A DNA stretch of 64,000 bases from Phlebiopsis flavidoalba (GCA_035772785.1 JAOCPU010000003.1:248001-312000); one strand, 5' to 3'. Positions 24,330 through 36,870 are shown, counted from the stretch's first letter. The notes: generated by a model not told the origin, from the sequence alone. A program made the numbers and translations.

Positions 24330-25590
24330 ACTGATCTGTTTTTAGATTTGTCAAGTGTCCGGATCAGCCGAGGCGTTTAGGCTGTCTTATCCTGGTCTTC
24401 TGAGGTTCTACTTACCATGAATCCCCTAATTCTCTAATGTCTCCACCCATCGTGTCTCATACCACGTATAAATGGCGGTTCCGCAAACCTGTTGGTCCCC
24501 CGAAAAATTTCGCTGGTTTTATGTATGCATTTGTGTAGCTACGACGACGCGCAACTGACGACACGTCTTCATGGTTAATTTTTCAGTGTACTGGCTGTTC
24601 GAATCAGTTGCAGGACACAGTTCCTGAGCTCCTTTACGGCCAAAGCCACATACTAGTCCAGCCCACATAAAGCAAAAACTGATGCCGGTTAAAGGACAAC
24701 AATTGGAAAGAGTCTGACGGCTGGACGCGGCTTGGACATTGCTTTCATGTATCGTCAAAACTGCTAAAACCGACCTCTTCGCCTCGCTGCTCCAACGTTC
24801 CTCCAGCCCGCCGTGCACCAGGCACACAATAGCCAGCATATACCCATGACAGGCGTACGAGCTTGCCATGACCCATGTGTATCGACAGGTGGTGCCCCGC
24901 AAGGTAGTGGTGAAAGGCACACCTCCTCACGAGCTCGTCGAGCTCTGTCCGCGCGTTCCGGAGGAATAATGGGCTGATGCGCAGGAAGTCCCATGAGCAG
25001 AAAACTGCTTGGTGTACGTGCGCAGTTCGCTGATCACCCTGAGTGGGTCAGGCCATGCCATGAGTGGTCGGCCTGATATTGCGAGATATTCCATTTGTGT
25101 TGTGGGAGATCGGGCCCTGGTCTTGATGTGGCTTGGGTATGCTGATGGTGCAGTAGAGTCGCCCAGTGATAAGAGTCGTAAGGGCGTTGGCGCGATGCCC
25201 AAGAGAAGGACGAGAAATGGTACAGGCTTGCCGGGGTTAGCAAGAGACATTGTGGCGTGCGATCTCGAGCAGTCAGTTAGTGAGAGCCGGGTCAGGTGTG
25301 AACGCTTTGTCTTCATTTTGCCCGGGAGGGATCTCGTGTCAGTCTCCTCGCGCACTAAAAAACCTACGCAGCATCGGCGCTGGACCTCCGTTTCGCCAAC
25401 TCTTGCCCACAGCCATACAACTACAATATCATCGACAGTGATAGGGGAGCGCAAGAAGAGAGCCAAGTTATGTCACTGTCGCCTGCGTCGTAATTCACTC
25501 AAGCGGCGCAAACCACAAAGAGCGGTCCCAGCTTCCGGCTCCACTCGTTCACGTTAAAAGGGCCTCGGCATCCTCGAACAACAAATCAAC
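24330..25590. other. Stretch with no assignable gene
   Basis: Long frames exist on both strands (for example a minus-strand segment around 25260-24950 reading MSLANPGKPVPFLVLLLGIA and a plus-strand one covering the same bases). Neither shows a recognisable family. Minus-strand fragments such as FLRNARTELDELVRRCA (near 24990-24940) look protein-like, so a diverged gene may lie here. Confidence 0.35.
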
Positions 25591-25599
25591 AGGGACTTA

Positions 25600-27150
25600 T
25601 GTTCTGCTGTTTCGCACCGTGACTGTAATGCACATCTCCAACACGAAGACAGGATAAGCAAAGACTTCGGCATGAAAGCCGCGCGACAGGAACAAAGAAG
25701 AATTCTACTTTGGCATCGTTAGGCAAAAGACGAAGGGCGGCGTGCAATACTACAGGAGAGAGGGAGGAACGAAGCATACCGGTCGACGTGGTGAAGTTAC
25801 TCACAGTCCTCAAGATGAGACAATTATAAATCAGGACAATGAGGGCACGTTCAAAGTCAAAAGGTAGGTGGTTATACATACCATAATACCGTGACGAACA
25901 CATACCATCTCTCAAAGCACGATATTAGAAAATCTGACAGACTCAAAGCACAGCTCACAGCAGCGCAGGTAGAGACCTCATAAAGTCTGATCCTCTAGAC
26001 GATGACGAGGAGTTGGACCAAGAGGAACTCTACAGGCGCTGCGTGATGCTGGTATAATTGCGATAGTGCTCCTACGTCGAAAACGTCGAAAAACCGGAAA
26101 ATCCAAACAAGCAGCATATTGTCAGTTTTTGCCGAAGACGAAAATGAACGTACGTATCTCGTCTTTATGTGGACCGTATCCTCAAGTATAGCCTTCTCTC
26201 CCAGGACGGAGTTTATGTGCCACCTTCAAGACCCCGCTCAACTACCAACTGACAGTAGGACATTAGATGGTGGAAGATGAGCCTATATAGACCTTGGTTG
26301 GAAAAGTATCTGAAGACACCAAGCGGGGACGCAAAGGAGAAAGGGCCGTGCGAGTCCCGTTCAAGATAATGCTGCTGAGCTGTCTCGACAAGAGCAAGAG
26401 AGGAAACACTCGTGAGTCAATCTTTCTACTGAGCCAGATGTAGCTGGAGACGTGACGGCGGCGAGGTGCCACAGGAACGTGTAGGACGCGTTGATGGCTG
26501 AAAGAACTGTGCTGCTCGCTTGAACCGACGTAGACAGCTGTATTACGGTTACTCTGAGCGGGAACTGTCGAGATGCAGAAGTTATAAAATGGGAGCAAGG
26601 GTGCTTCATGGAAACTGAAGGTGTCGAAAAAATAGAAGACGACGCAGACGATGAGGAACGCGCCAAGCGACGAGGAATCACACGATCACACAGAAGGCCT
26701 GACGAGAAAACATTGGAAACCCCTAGGGCTATACAAATGGTTCTTTTCTCCGTGTAGAGGAGGGGAAGCGATAGTGATGTACTCCGCTCCCCAGTTGTCG
26801 TTTCCTCCCTACGCTATTGCTATTGTCCATTGCATATCTGGTGACTGATTGGTATCGCTATGTGGTTTCATCGTAGTTTCTGCAGCATGTCACGACGAAC
26901 TTGGTTTTTTCGCATTGGATAGGCATATTCATGCGGAGACGTGCAGATGAGATTGAAGAAATGACAGAAAGCCGCATCAAGAACTGTACTTGCGGGGCCC
27001 CTGAACAAAGGGACCGCGTCGTAGCATGCAGGTGGAGTTCTTCCCAGATAAACGGGCCGTGCTGCCTTCTTGGTCTCCCTCTGTGTCCTGACGACTCTTA
27101 CCCTCAACTGGCCCACCATGTCTGCTATGAGCCTTGCCAAACAGGCTAAC
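25600..27150 (+). CDS. Probable PHD-finger protein, N-terminal part unresolved
   Basis: Plus-strand fragments in order are: an acidic stretch LDDDEELDQEELYRR (near 25995-26040), YRPWLEKYLKTPSGDAKEKG (near 26285-26345), VPFKIMLLSCLDKSKRGNT (near 26350-26405), TVTLSGNCRDAEVIKW (near 26545-26590), METEGVEKIEDDADDEERAK (near 26610-26670), and RAIQMVLFSV. Downstream, 26925-27140 reads EIEEMTESRIKNCTCGAP, then VVAC, GPCCLLGLP and HHVCYEPC. The Cys spacing fits a PHD zinc finger (C-x-C, C, GPC, then C-x-x-C) with at least one ligand lost to indels. PHD fingers read histone H3 methylation. HORMA-PHD proteins such as Hop1 combine such a finger with other domains, but I cannot identify a HORMA domain here. 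Confidence 0.4.
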
Positions 27151-27249
27151 TATCGACTGCCTTCAAGCCGCGAGAAACCCCACGTCATAGCGTTCAAAAG
27201 GCTACAGCAATACTGATGCACGGCCGCTGATCTACTCATGGCTAGATTT

Positions 27250-29295
27250 CATTTAGTCAGTCATCTATCACGGAATCGGGTCGAACTCTTGACAAGCTCG
27301 AGGAATCTGACGACGCAAGCCTATGATGGGTGATGTATTGTGACCATGAGCCTTTGGGGATCGTCACTGATGGGGACGGAAGACAGTGCATCCACTGAGC
27401 GTGTGAGTTTGTTCGATTCCATATAACATACAGGCGACCGGGTATAGTCGAGAGCATGTATTCTCAAGAAAAAGGTCCACTCATACGTTCTAGTACAGTC
27501 CCCGCAGAAGCCTCGACGTGTGCTCAATTACGCAAGAAGCTGAAGCTGGAGGTGAGACATCTCGAACCAACAGTACAGAGCGTTGGTCTGTGCGTCGCAT
27601 AGATCATAGTAATACGAACCGCTAACTTCAGAGCTGCGTAATGTCGCAGATTCTCAAGGCTCTCGTCGAAAATGGAGGGACACAGGTTCCAAAGTCCGTA
27701 CTCCAGCGTCGAGGCGCAGTTCCTATCATAGCTGAACGCCGCCTGCAGCCGTTCGTTCGCGGACAGGCCAGCTTACCGATGCGATAAAGATGCTTGCGTC
27801 CGATCACGGTACCGATCCCAAAGTCAAGAAGAAACTGGTAGCAGTCCTTGCTTCCTGGAATGCGCAGTTCAAGGATGACCACTCTATGGCCTTCGTCACA
27901 AACCTGTACAACCAAGTCAAGCCCTAGTCCGCGTCCAGTCTCTCGGGCACCTCCAGCCTCTCGAGCCATCAATCGACCGACCTTCGCTCGAAGATGATAC
28001 CTTTCAAATTGAAGCAGCTGGCCTGGGAACTTGGAAACAACCCTACGAAGACAGAGAAGACGGAGCGACGAGAAGAGCAGGAACGGAAAGAGGAGAAGCG
28101 CAAGGCCAAGGAGGCCAAGGAAGCGGAGAGAAGCGTAGGAAGTTGGGAGGAGGAGCAGAGGAAGAAGGCCCAGGGCAAGACCCAAGGAAAGGTCAAACGA
28201 AAGGCATTCAATTATGACGAGGTCAGTCGTAATATTATTCATGGGTCATTGATCTGTTTCGACGTGTGTGCCGCGCCACAGGAGAAGCCTCAGATTCTTA
28301 CTACCATCGCTAACGCGTCTGCTGCGGCCAACAATCTCGTGAACGCCATCACTGTGAGTTCTTTGTATCACCTTTGAGTTACGGTCCCATAACACTCTTA
28401 TCAGCTCGTCAATACCGAACACGACAGTCTCGTGACCAATGAGCGCGTACAAGAGTGCTTACAGAATGCGAAGTGTGTCTAGGAAGCAGATTGTGCGATA
28501 TGTACAGGTCTGTATCACATCTACTGTCGAGTGGAAATCGCGCTAACAAATCTGTGGACATAGCTCGTTGAGAACGAGGGAGGAAATGATAGGAAACCCT
28601 CATCGAGACAAACGATCGTATCATTGCCGCGTTGGAGACTTATGACACTGTGAGGCTCCCCTTTATCGCGCTTATTCCCAACTCATAATCCTCGCAGCTC
28701 TCGAAACCCACTGTATCTGAGAAAGACGTGGAAGACGTCCAGAAACAGTCTAGCTGCCGCGAAGATTCAAGACTCCGAGCTCGGGAAGCTTCAGGAGAAA
28801 CAACGTGCGGCCGTCCAACGGTCTATTGGACGCTCATCTGGCCAGAATGGCAAAGCTAGAGCGGAAGAAGCGAATGATTTCTACACCAAGGGACGACAAT
28901 CGAGCGATGTGCATCCTGACTTGCAAGACCTGAGCTTTGGCTCCTTGGGAGCGGAGAAAAAGTACGGTCGGCTGTCGAAAGAAATACTCATATATGCTAA
29001 TTCCATGGGGTATAGCAACCTCCCACCTCCCATTCGACCAGCTAGGCGCGACTACGATGAAGACGACGACCCTGTGTACCGCCGTGGTTCCTTGTCGGAT
29101 TTCAGCGACTACGAGTCGTCTGACGAGGAAGCTCACAATCGGGCATCAGGCTCAACATCCGCGGCGAAGCACCAATACCCACAAGCACATCACGGCGCGC
29201 GCTCCTCAGACGACGAAGTAGACGTTCGTCAGAATACCCATCAACGCCTTTTGGACGAAGAGGACCCCTTCGCTGATCCGTTTGTCGACCCGTGA
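27250..29295 (+). CDS. VHS-GAT domain endocytic/trafficking adaptor (Lsb5-like)
   Basis: VHS-GAT proteins (yeast Lsb5, metazoan TOM1/GGA) bind ubiquitinated cargo and link it to clathrin and actin machinery. The VHS domain is seen as QLRKKLKLE near 27527, a LKALVEN.GTQFQ block near 27650-27690, LTDAIKMLASDHGTDPKVKK (27770-27830) and LVAVLASWNAQFKDDHSMAF (27835-27895). A basic, helical, charged linker follows (28030-28190). The GAT domain spans 28280-28650: PQILTTIANASAAANNLVNA, then LVNTEHDSLVTNERVQECLQ, then RKQIVRYVQLVENE and NDRIIAALETYDTL. The last exon is clean from about 28850 and ends LLDEEDPFADPFVDP, stop 29293-29295. The DPF repeats resemble AP-2 ear-binding motifs. The start and first exons are not resolved. 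Confidence 0.78.
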
Positions 29296-29511
29296 ATAAA
29301 TTAATGACTCAACGCTCGGCGATGTTGCACCCAAGGATGTATACTACGATTACAATGCTTGATTTTCTTCACATTCTCTCATATTTAATTTTGTGAATCT
29401 CGATTCTGCATGTGCTGCTACCAACAACAAATGGGCTGGGTGGCGCTCGATGCGCGTCGCGTCGCGTCGAGCACTAGACGCGCGTCATTGAAGTTATCCC
29501 CATCGACCACT

Positions 29512-30878
29512 ATGTCTACTGACAAAGGCAAGGCCCCCGCGAACGGCAATGCATCTACGTTACCGTATGAGCTACCATGGTACGTATATATCTAACGTCA
29601 TGTACAAGTTCACACTTGACCACACAAGGGCAGGGTAGAAAAGTACCGCACCAAAGCTCCTCAATGACAATCGTCGGTAATTCGGAGACCATCGAACGTC
29701 TCAATGTGATTGCGAAGGATGGAAACTGCCCTCATATCATTATCTCGGTGTGTTCTTTGTGCTTATTGCTGTATGACACGTCACGAACGTTCCGACGCGT
29801 GTAGGGGTCATGCCCGGTATAGGCAAAACGACGAGCGTACACTGTCTGGCCCATCAGTTACTACGGTGAAGACGCGTATAAGGAGGGTGTACTAGAGCTC
29901 AATGCATCAGACGAAAGTGTGTATATACTTTACATCTCAATGGAGGGACGCGCATCTATCTTGGCTGTAGAGGCATTGACGTACGTCCGCAACAAGATCA
30001 AGACTTTTGCACAGAAGAAAGTCACGCTCCCGCCTGGCCGGCATAAGATTGTCATCTTGGACTGGAGGCCGACAGCATGACACCTGGCGCACAGCAATCT
30101 CTGCGGCGCATCATGGAGCTCTATTCCAACACCACGCGATTCGCATATTTGCGTGTAATATGTCGAACAAAATAATAGAGCCCCTACAAAAATAAAAAGT
30201 CGGTGTGCAATTCTGCGGTACGCGAAGCTCAAGGACACGGAGGTGTTGCAGAGTGCTGCTGGGAAATATGTGAGATGGAAGATGTACGTGCAATAGTCTC
30301 TCACCATCGCACCGCCCTCATCTTACCCCTGTAAAAGGTCAAGTATAACGACGACGGCATGACGGCGCGTCATCTTCCACCGCAGAAGGCGACATGCGAC
30401 AGGGCCATCAACAACCTTCAGTCAAACACACTCGTGGCTTTGGCTTTGTCTCAGCAGACAATGTCTTTAAAGTCTGCGACCAGCCACATCCGGTGACTGT
30501 TCAGGCAATGATCCGCGCATGTATCAAGGGCGACGTCGACCAGGGTATGGAGAAGCTAGGCGAGCTATGGAATCAAGGGTACAGCGCGGTCGACATCGTC
30601 GCGTGGACTATCTTCCGAGTAGTGAAGACATTTGACGAGTGCGTTACATGTCCTTGCCTACTACATGCCACTGACACTGGATGTAGGATTCCTGAGTACA
30701 CAAAACTTGAATATATCAAGGTATGTGCTTCGGTGACGGGATTGTGCATTTGATTGATTGTGGGTCGATTAATGCAGGAAATTGGGTTCACACACATGCG
30801 AATTCTCGAGGGTGTCGGCACTTTGATTCAACTTGGAGGGTCTTGTGTGCGAGACTGATTATGCAAAATGTGCGTTAA
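29512..30878 (+). CDS. RFC4: Replication factor C small subunit (Rfc4; human RFC2)
   Basis: A clamp-loader AAA+ ATPase that helps load PCNA at primer-template junctions. The start at 29512 reads [20 protein letters not shown], then LPW and, after the first intron, EKYR-like [29 protein letters not shown] and PHIIIS. After an intron the Walker A is [17 protein letters not shown] (about 29812-29860). LELNASDE follows near 29895, then [20 protein letters not shown]. Walker B (VILDEAD) carries two extra bases near 30057-30065. SRC motif-region sequence is damaged by A-rich extra bases near 30187-30205. The C-terminal helical domain is seen as [49 protein letters not shown] and [15 protein letters not shown]. 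With one indel correction the reading ends LIMQNVR at 30878. Confidence 0.9.
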
Positions 30879-32150
30879 TAGTCATAAACGCGATCATCGC
30901 TTTCGTTTTGACCGCATTAACGTTGCAGGAATCTGAAACCAGAGTTATTCAAGATATAGTTATGTCGCTCTCTGTTCCGCGTTTCGATGTACGGTACATT
31001 CATCACTTCGAACATTGATATATTCATGCATGCTTTCTGGGCTAAACGTGGATCCTGGTGACCGTGATTGCGCAGTGCATCCGCGGATACTCGGAAGTAA
31101 AGTAGGAAGTTGGGCCTGGGCATCCTTGTCGACGGGTCCATCCGTCCCCTCTTCGACAACGACCCGACAGAGAAGCACATTCTCTCAATTCGAGCGTTCC
31201 TTCCGATCAACCCCTTTTGCCCACAAGCCAACTTTATCTCATCTCTCGTCTGTCTGCACACCCTCAATTCGCAGAAATCAAGATATCTTCCAGGCTACAG
31301 AGATGACAGAACTTTGTCACCCGCACGATCACGGCTGACCTGTTCCATTGAAGCAAGTTACCTTTGATAACATCGATTAATTTGGAAGATTTTTGGTCCG
31401 AAGACGAAGGTTAAGAAAACAGTAGATTATACGGCGCACCAAGTGACTTCATGCAAGTGGTGAGTGGAAGATAGTCTCATACCTTGACATCTTCAAAGCC
31501 GAGCGCCACACACAGGATGGGCATAAATGAGGTTCCATAGCATGCCCCTCGCAATTGATGTGCTACGATCGCAAGAACATACGCGCCTTATATGAGGCTC
31601 GATTTCTATGCTGTCGCAGTACGACTGTCGCTACCATTCTATATGTAGCTGAGATGCTGTATTAGGGGCGTACTTGGTCATATGCTTCGGTCCACGTGCG
31701 TTAGCAATTAGCTCGTCATGCTCGCAAGTAAAAGCACAACTAGAGGAAATTCCGTCTTAGCTTCGCGGAGCGATAATAAAGTCCAATACAACGCTCCGAG
31801 ACACTCACACAATTAACCAGGAACCAGCTACATAGGACTAAACTGTGCGAATGTTCAGATGTCAGTGCTCCCGATGATCAAAGCAACACCGGGGGGGGGG
31901 GGGGGACATAAGCAAAGGACGAACTATGGACGAACCGCGATAGTGTAGCGCATAGTGTGACGTCAGACGCTAATCGAGAGAGTGACTGCGAATCCTGACT
32001 AATCAGCGTGACGTGACGAAAGACCTAACCCTAACACGCCGCTCATTTGCATCCTACACCATTGTAAGCACGCACAAATCACCCTCATAGGTTTGTCATC
32101 TTTCATCCTGGTTCCCGTGTCTGCTCTAACGACTAAAAACTACCTCTACG
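30879..32150. other. Intergenic region, 1.27 kb, no assignable gene
   Basis: The sequence after RFC4 is A/T-rich with short frames on both strands. A plus-strand stretch at 31100-31340 is open in two frames but shows no family features. It contains the poly-G run listed separately. The last 100 bases before 32151 should hold the CFD1 promoter and 5' UTR. Confidence 0.45.
31891..31905. repeat. Poly-G run of 15
   Basis: Fifteen consecutive G residues (C on the other strand) lie in the intergenic region about 250 bp before the CFD1 start. The true length is uncertain because long homopolymers are error-prone. Confidence 0.8.
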
Positions 32151-33272
32151 ATGGCCTCTACAGCGGACACACCAGTGGGCAGGCGACTGCTGCATGTCAA
32201 ACACATCATTATCGTACCTGCTCGCGGAAAAGGTGGCGTCGGAAAGTCATCAGTTTTCTACTCAGCTAGCCCTCTCTCGCTGCGCAACTTTTCCTCTCCA
32301 ACTACTCGTGTTGGCATCCTGGATGTCGACCTCACTGGACGCCCTGATACCGCGCATATGCTGCAGCTGGACGGACACCCCGTGCACCAGAGGCAGCGAC
32401 GGGTGGGGATCCCCGTGTATGCAGATGGATCCGAGGGCGAGGCTGTCGTGCATGAGTCTGTGGGTTTCCTGCTGAAGAAAAAGGAGGACTCTGTGGTGTG
32501 GAGAGGACCAAAGTGAAGAACGCCATGATCAGGCAGTTCTTGAGTGACGTACGGTGGGGAGAGCTGGACTACTTGGTTATCAGACACCCCTCCCGGTGTG
32601 TCTACCCCGCTCATACATTTCGGATGTGCACTAACTGAGGCTGCCTCTGTTAATCAGGCACCTCCGATGAACATTCCTATTCATTGATGGAACATATGGC
32701 CTCCCGTGGCATGCCCGCCTTTCCCGCAGTGATGTCGTGTGACGCACATACCTGCAGGGCAGGCCGTCGCACTAATCGACGCCATGAAATGTCTCTCCTT
32801 CACCCGCGCCTGTCTCGCTGTGGCCCGTGGTCGGGCTGATCGATGATACATGAGTAGGCTACGTCTGCCCGTTGTTGTTGCGGGGAAACTCAGCAAACGT
32901 CTTCTCCACATTCGTTTTGGCGGCGAGGAAATGGCGCGGCGGGAGGGGCTGTCAATTTCCTTGGCAGCCTGCCTGTTTGAACCACCTGAGGGGGGACACT
33001 CGTCACGCTGCTCGATGCCGCCGACCCAGGGCACGGACGACAGATGGATCGCGGAGGGCGTAGGTCCGGGGGCGACTCGTTCGAACTGCTACTCAGGCGG
33101 TACGAGCAGACGTCAACGTGGCACCGCAGTGATCTCCGTTTTGGCGAAAATAGTGCAGGAAATTGTCCGGACGCTTGATCGCAAAAGAGCTCGCGACCGT
33201 AGGGCTGGCGCATGGCGGCAGATCGATGGTGCTCATGATGCCATGCATGGTGATAAGTCTCCTGGATGGTAG
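32151..33272 (+). CDS. CFD1: Cytosolic Fe-S cluster assembly P-loop ATPase Cfd1 (NUBP2)
   Basis: Cfd1 pairs with Nbp35 as the scaffold that builds 4Fe-4S clusters for cytosolic and nuclear proteins. The start at 32151 reads MASTADTPVGRRLLHVKHII, followed by a deviant Walker A (GKGGVGKSS, residues 26-34). Further blocks are TRVGILDVDLTG, MLQLDGHPVHQ (32355-32390), SVGFLLKKKEDSVVWRGPK (32455-32515), MIRQFLSDVRWGELDYLVI (32525-32580), DTPPGTSDEH-equivalent bases split near 32585 and 32660, and AVALIDAMKCLSFTRA (32765-32810). Near 32850-32890 the sequence MSG.VCP..GETANVFSTFGG-like bases include the CPCC cluster-binding motif disturbed by extra T/G bases. GGEEMARREGLS (32920-32955) and KIVQEIVRTLDRKRARDRR near 33145-33205 finish the protein. 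The stop may be near 33270. Confidence 0.88.
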
Positions 33273-36200
33273 GGTAGAGCGGCAATCACTGCTGAGAGGT
33301 GTCTATGATTGCTTGAGCTTGCTGATCCGCTTGCTTGTTCTAAATAGCAGGTGTCGGGTCCCGTCCGCCTCGTAGCATGATTCATATTCAACTGGCTTCA
33401 CGTGTACAGACCCCTGTACTCTTGGTTATTTTTCTAGCAGTATGATGCAGCATCGACCGTGACTTCGGTGCGTGGGGGAGTGTGGCGACGTTGAAATTGG
33501 GGCGGGGGGGCGACTGAGACAGCAGCTCCTGCAGCCGTGCATGCGCGCCAACCAACGTGGGATTTGGGTCTCTGGAAGTCGTTTGCAGAGGCGTTTAGAG
33601 GCTCGATAAGATAGATGGCGTCCACTGGGGGTGAAATGCTGGAGGACATGCAGGAAAGCGGTCAGACATGACACGGATGGTTCGACAGACACGCGCCTGA
33701 GCACGAGGAACAGAGGCATGAGAGTGTTGCCCTGGATGGTGGCTTGTGCTGAGATGGCGAGCCGTGTTGTGTCGGGCTGTAGTACTGCTGTAGGCGGTGG
33801 CGAAATATTATGGCTGTCGCTGGGGCGCGCTGAGTATATTTTTCTGCGGAGATGGGGGGTCGCGTAGGAACGGCGGGCTGGACGCGAAGGATGAAGGATT
33901 GAGGCGAGAGCAGTGTCGAATCGGGGGATAGAGGAAACACGTTCCCTGCCGCGGGAGGATGTCCGAGACAGCGTGTTGGCTTCATATTCTTTTTCCTCTC
34001 CCAGACGACCACCTCCGTCGGCACCCATATTAATATTCCCCAACAAGGCTCTATTCGGTCCCACCTCTCTCATCATTCCCGCCAATGATAATCGCCGAAT
34101 GTACGATGCGCCGCACACCCCACCGCACTACTTATTACACGCAAGACAATCACGACCGAGACGATAACGCTTTGACGAACCGGCGCCCAGGCCCCACCAG
34201 ACCACGACGCCAAACGCCCGCGCCCGCCATCGGCCACACCTACGCACCACAGAACGCCCAAGGAGCACGGCGCCACGACCCCATCCCATAGCCAAAGTAT
34301 GGTGACATGCACCGTATCATTCGACGCGGCAAGAAAACGTCCTCTAACGCCCTTTTGCTCAAAGACTCTGCCGTCCAGCCTCTCTCTGCGACCCTCCATC
34401 CAAGACCTCTCCTCTCCCCGACTCCGCGATTTGCAGCGATTAAAGATTTCGCCCTCTCCGTCGCAGCTCGAGTCGCATTCCAACGCTGGGTCGAGGACGC
34501 ATCAGAACGCTACTCTAGCGGGGACGAAGTCCGCGCCCAGGCTCCGACGACGCTCCCAACGCACCTCGGGCTGCAACCTTACTCGCCTATCCACAATCTC
34601 GCCATCCGAACGGACACCTGAAAGAGGTAGGAGGAAGTGATCAGTCTTGACGACGGACTTTGTCTACGTCTCCAGGACGTGCCAGACGACGCGCCCGTGT
34701 CCACAGAAGGCGCTCATGTCACCTGTGACGCGTCACGCGTTTCCCCTCTTTGTCTGACCGCGCTCTGCCCTGCAGGTTGTCGAACTGCCACGCGCCGCCC
34801 CTCCCACGCCCGCAGAGCCATAAAAGGGCACGATCAGCTTCAGCACAAGAAACACCCCTCCCCCTTTCGCAGTCTTGCTCGTAATCTCGCTCACACTCGC
34901 CGGATCTACATCGACACCTCCATACAGCAACAACGATCCCATTGAAATGATCAGAGCCCAATGTCCCAGCTCGGCCATCCATCTTTCCGCGACCACCTAG
35001 CACCTACACACATCAGCTCCCACATACCACCGCCCACCTGACTTCCCGCTCTCCACGCGTCCAGCCACACGCCTTCGTTATTCATACAAACTCCCCCAAC
35101 GCGATGCCGCCCTTTCAGGAGGCTCCATACTCTCTTCCTCCTCGGTCAACGTGGAAGGTTCAAGCGTGCAAGGAGGCCTCCTACCAGCCACTTTGCAAGG
35201 TTCTAAGAATGTCCCACCACATCGCATGAGGGCACCTTCACGCTGCTCCGCGACGCGTAGCACCCGAGTCCCTCCTTCATGCCGTGTCCTCACGAGGAAC
35301 CGTGACCTGCACGCGCGCCACATGTTGGAAAGAAGCCCACGAGCACGTCCGCAGCCTTCCGCGGCATGCGTGCATACACACGAGGTGTGAGACCCTCCAT
35401 CGTTCTTCACCACGACCCCGTCGCTCCTTGGTCCATTCCCAGACCGGACGCCTCGCACATAAGGGACGACCCCACAGCGTCAGGAAAACAAGACTCTATC
35501 GCGAGCGTGGCGAATCTGATTATCGGAGAAGAGATCAGCCAATCTGACGACGGATACCGATTCACTTCAATCGGTCCTGCCGCTGTCCTCGGGCAAAGTC
35601 GCAGGCATTCCTCTCGTCTCAGAGGCGACGAAGGAACAGAGGGGGGAAGCTCGGTAATAAGCGGCCATCACGACCTGCCCTCGGAACACTCGCGTCGCTG
35701 GACGAACATGTCCGATTGTGGTGCGAGAGGTATAAGAAGGTTGTTGGCAAATTGTGGAAGTACACATATGTTTGAGGAATTGGTCTTTATACTGACAGTT
35801 TTTTTTCCGGGACCCCCGAAACTCCCCAATCAATATCACTGCGTCAGCGATACCCCCCGAACGGCGACTACAGCATGTTCACGATATTTTCCCGCCGTGA
35901 ACGAAAGTTGAGGACAACGGGTTTGTAGCCCCTTCTCAGCACAATCGAATAAATTTGCTCAATATCCTATTGCATGGCCTGTCGCATTACACGCCTCAGC
36001 TGAGTACACCCTAAACGGCGTAGGAAGCGTCGGATTAATCGCGGATTTACTGCGCAAGAAGCCTAAGCGTGTCCCGAGACGTTCTACTCAAGCCAGGAAG
36101 CACAGCTGGAAAATTCTTTCCGGTTCGTCAGAGCCCATGCCAGCCTCATAAATTCGTCCGACACCTATGCCTGTTATGATGGACACTCACGATAAACTAA

Positions 36201-36870
36201 CGATTCGCCCATGCATCGTATTAAATCCCCCCGTGTTAAATCTTAATCCGTTTGGCTCGTTGAAAAGCGCTCCCCCAGGAACTGTATCGCGTAAACTTCC
36301 TTACGTTTCCTCTCGCTCTCGCACATACCATTCTCGCGACCGCATCTGGTATACCTTGCACTCTGACTTCAATCCCTGCATTCCTAGCCGGACGCAATCC
36401 ACCCCATACCGCATTCACCGCACCTGCATTCATGGTGAAATATGTTGCATCCACCTTATCCTAATCGTTGGACCCGTCCTCTCCGAGCATACCTTCCTAT
36501 CCATACCCTTCTTGCGTCCCCTGCTGCCACACGTCGCATTGCTGTTTCTTTACTGTGTGGGTCGTAGCTAGCTATCACTCACCGTTTGCGTTTCTTGTGA
36601 ATAGCTTGTATTGTATTGTGTTGTCGCCAAACCTCGTTCTGCTGTAGCCTTCGCTGTCTATACTCTATCGACATATGTTTGAAAGTCCACAACCTCCCAT
36701 ATGTGATGAGATTCGTGATGATCCGGTTTGTCCGATAAGGCCCCAGGTTGAATGTCCGTTATAGCGACTATAGTGAGTTTAGATTAATGATTATATGCGG
36801 TGGTGGATGTAGTGAGTGCGACGCGTGAACAGAATGATAATAAATCGTTACAAAAATAGTTCGTGAGATA
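33273..36870. other. GC-rich 3.6-kb region with long two-strand open frames, no family recognised
   Basis: From about 33430 to 35950 both strands carry long open frames, as expected for high-GC DNA. On the minus strand 34118-33426 is open for 230 codons. On the plus strand, candidate coding runs include MYDAPHTPPHYLLH at 34100, IKDFALSVAARVAFQRWVED at 34440-34500, a hydrophobic run FAVLLVISLTLAGSTSTPP near 34865-34920, LSGGSILSSSSVNVEGSS at 35115-35170, and SVANLIIGEEISQSDDGYRF near 35505-35565. These could be pieces of one lineage-specific plus-strand protein, but I see no domain. 36000-36870 is lower in GC and looks non-coding. Confidence 0.35.

Noticed and set aside
27628..28242. 204-codon minus-strand frame rich in Leu/Ser
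   Set aside because: It is the shadow of the charged, Lys/Glu-rich VHS-GAT linker on the plus strand.
33426..34118. 230-codon minus-strand frame in the GC-rich region
   Set aside because: Long but Arg/Ser/His-rich and without domains; high GC alone can produce it. Kept only as part of the unassigned region.
36167..36571. Open frame of 134 codons on the plus strand
   Set aside because: Composition is low in typical coding bias, no family features, and it sits in lower-GC flanking sequence; treated as chance.
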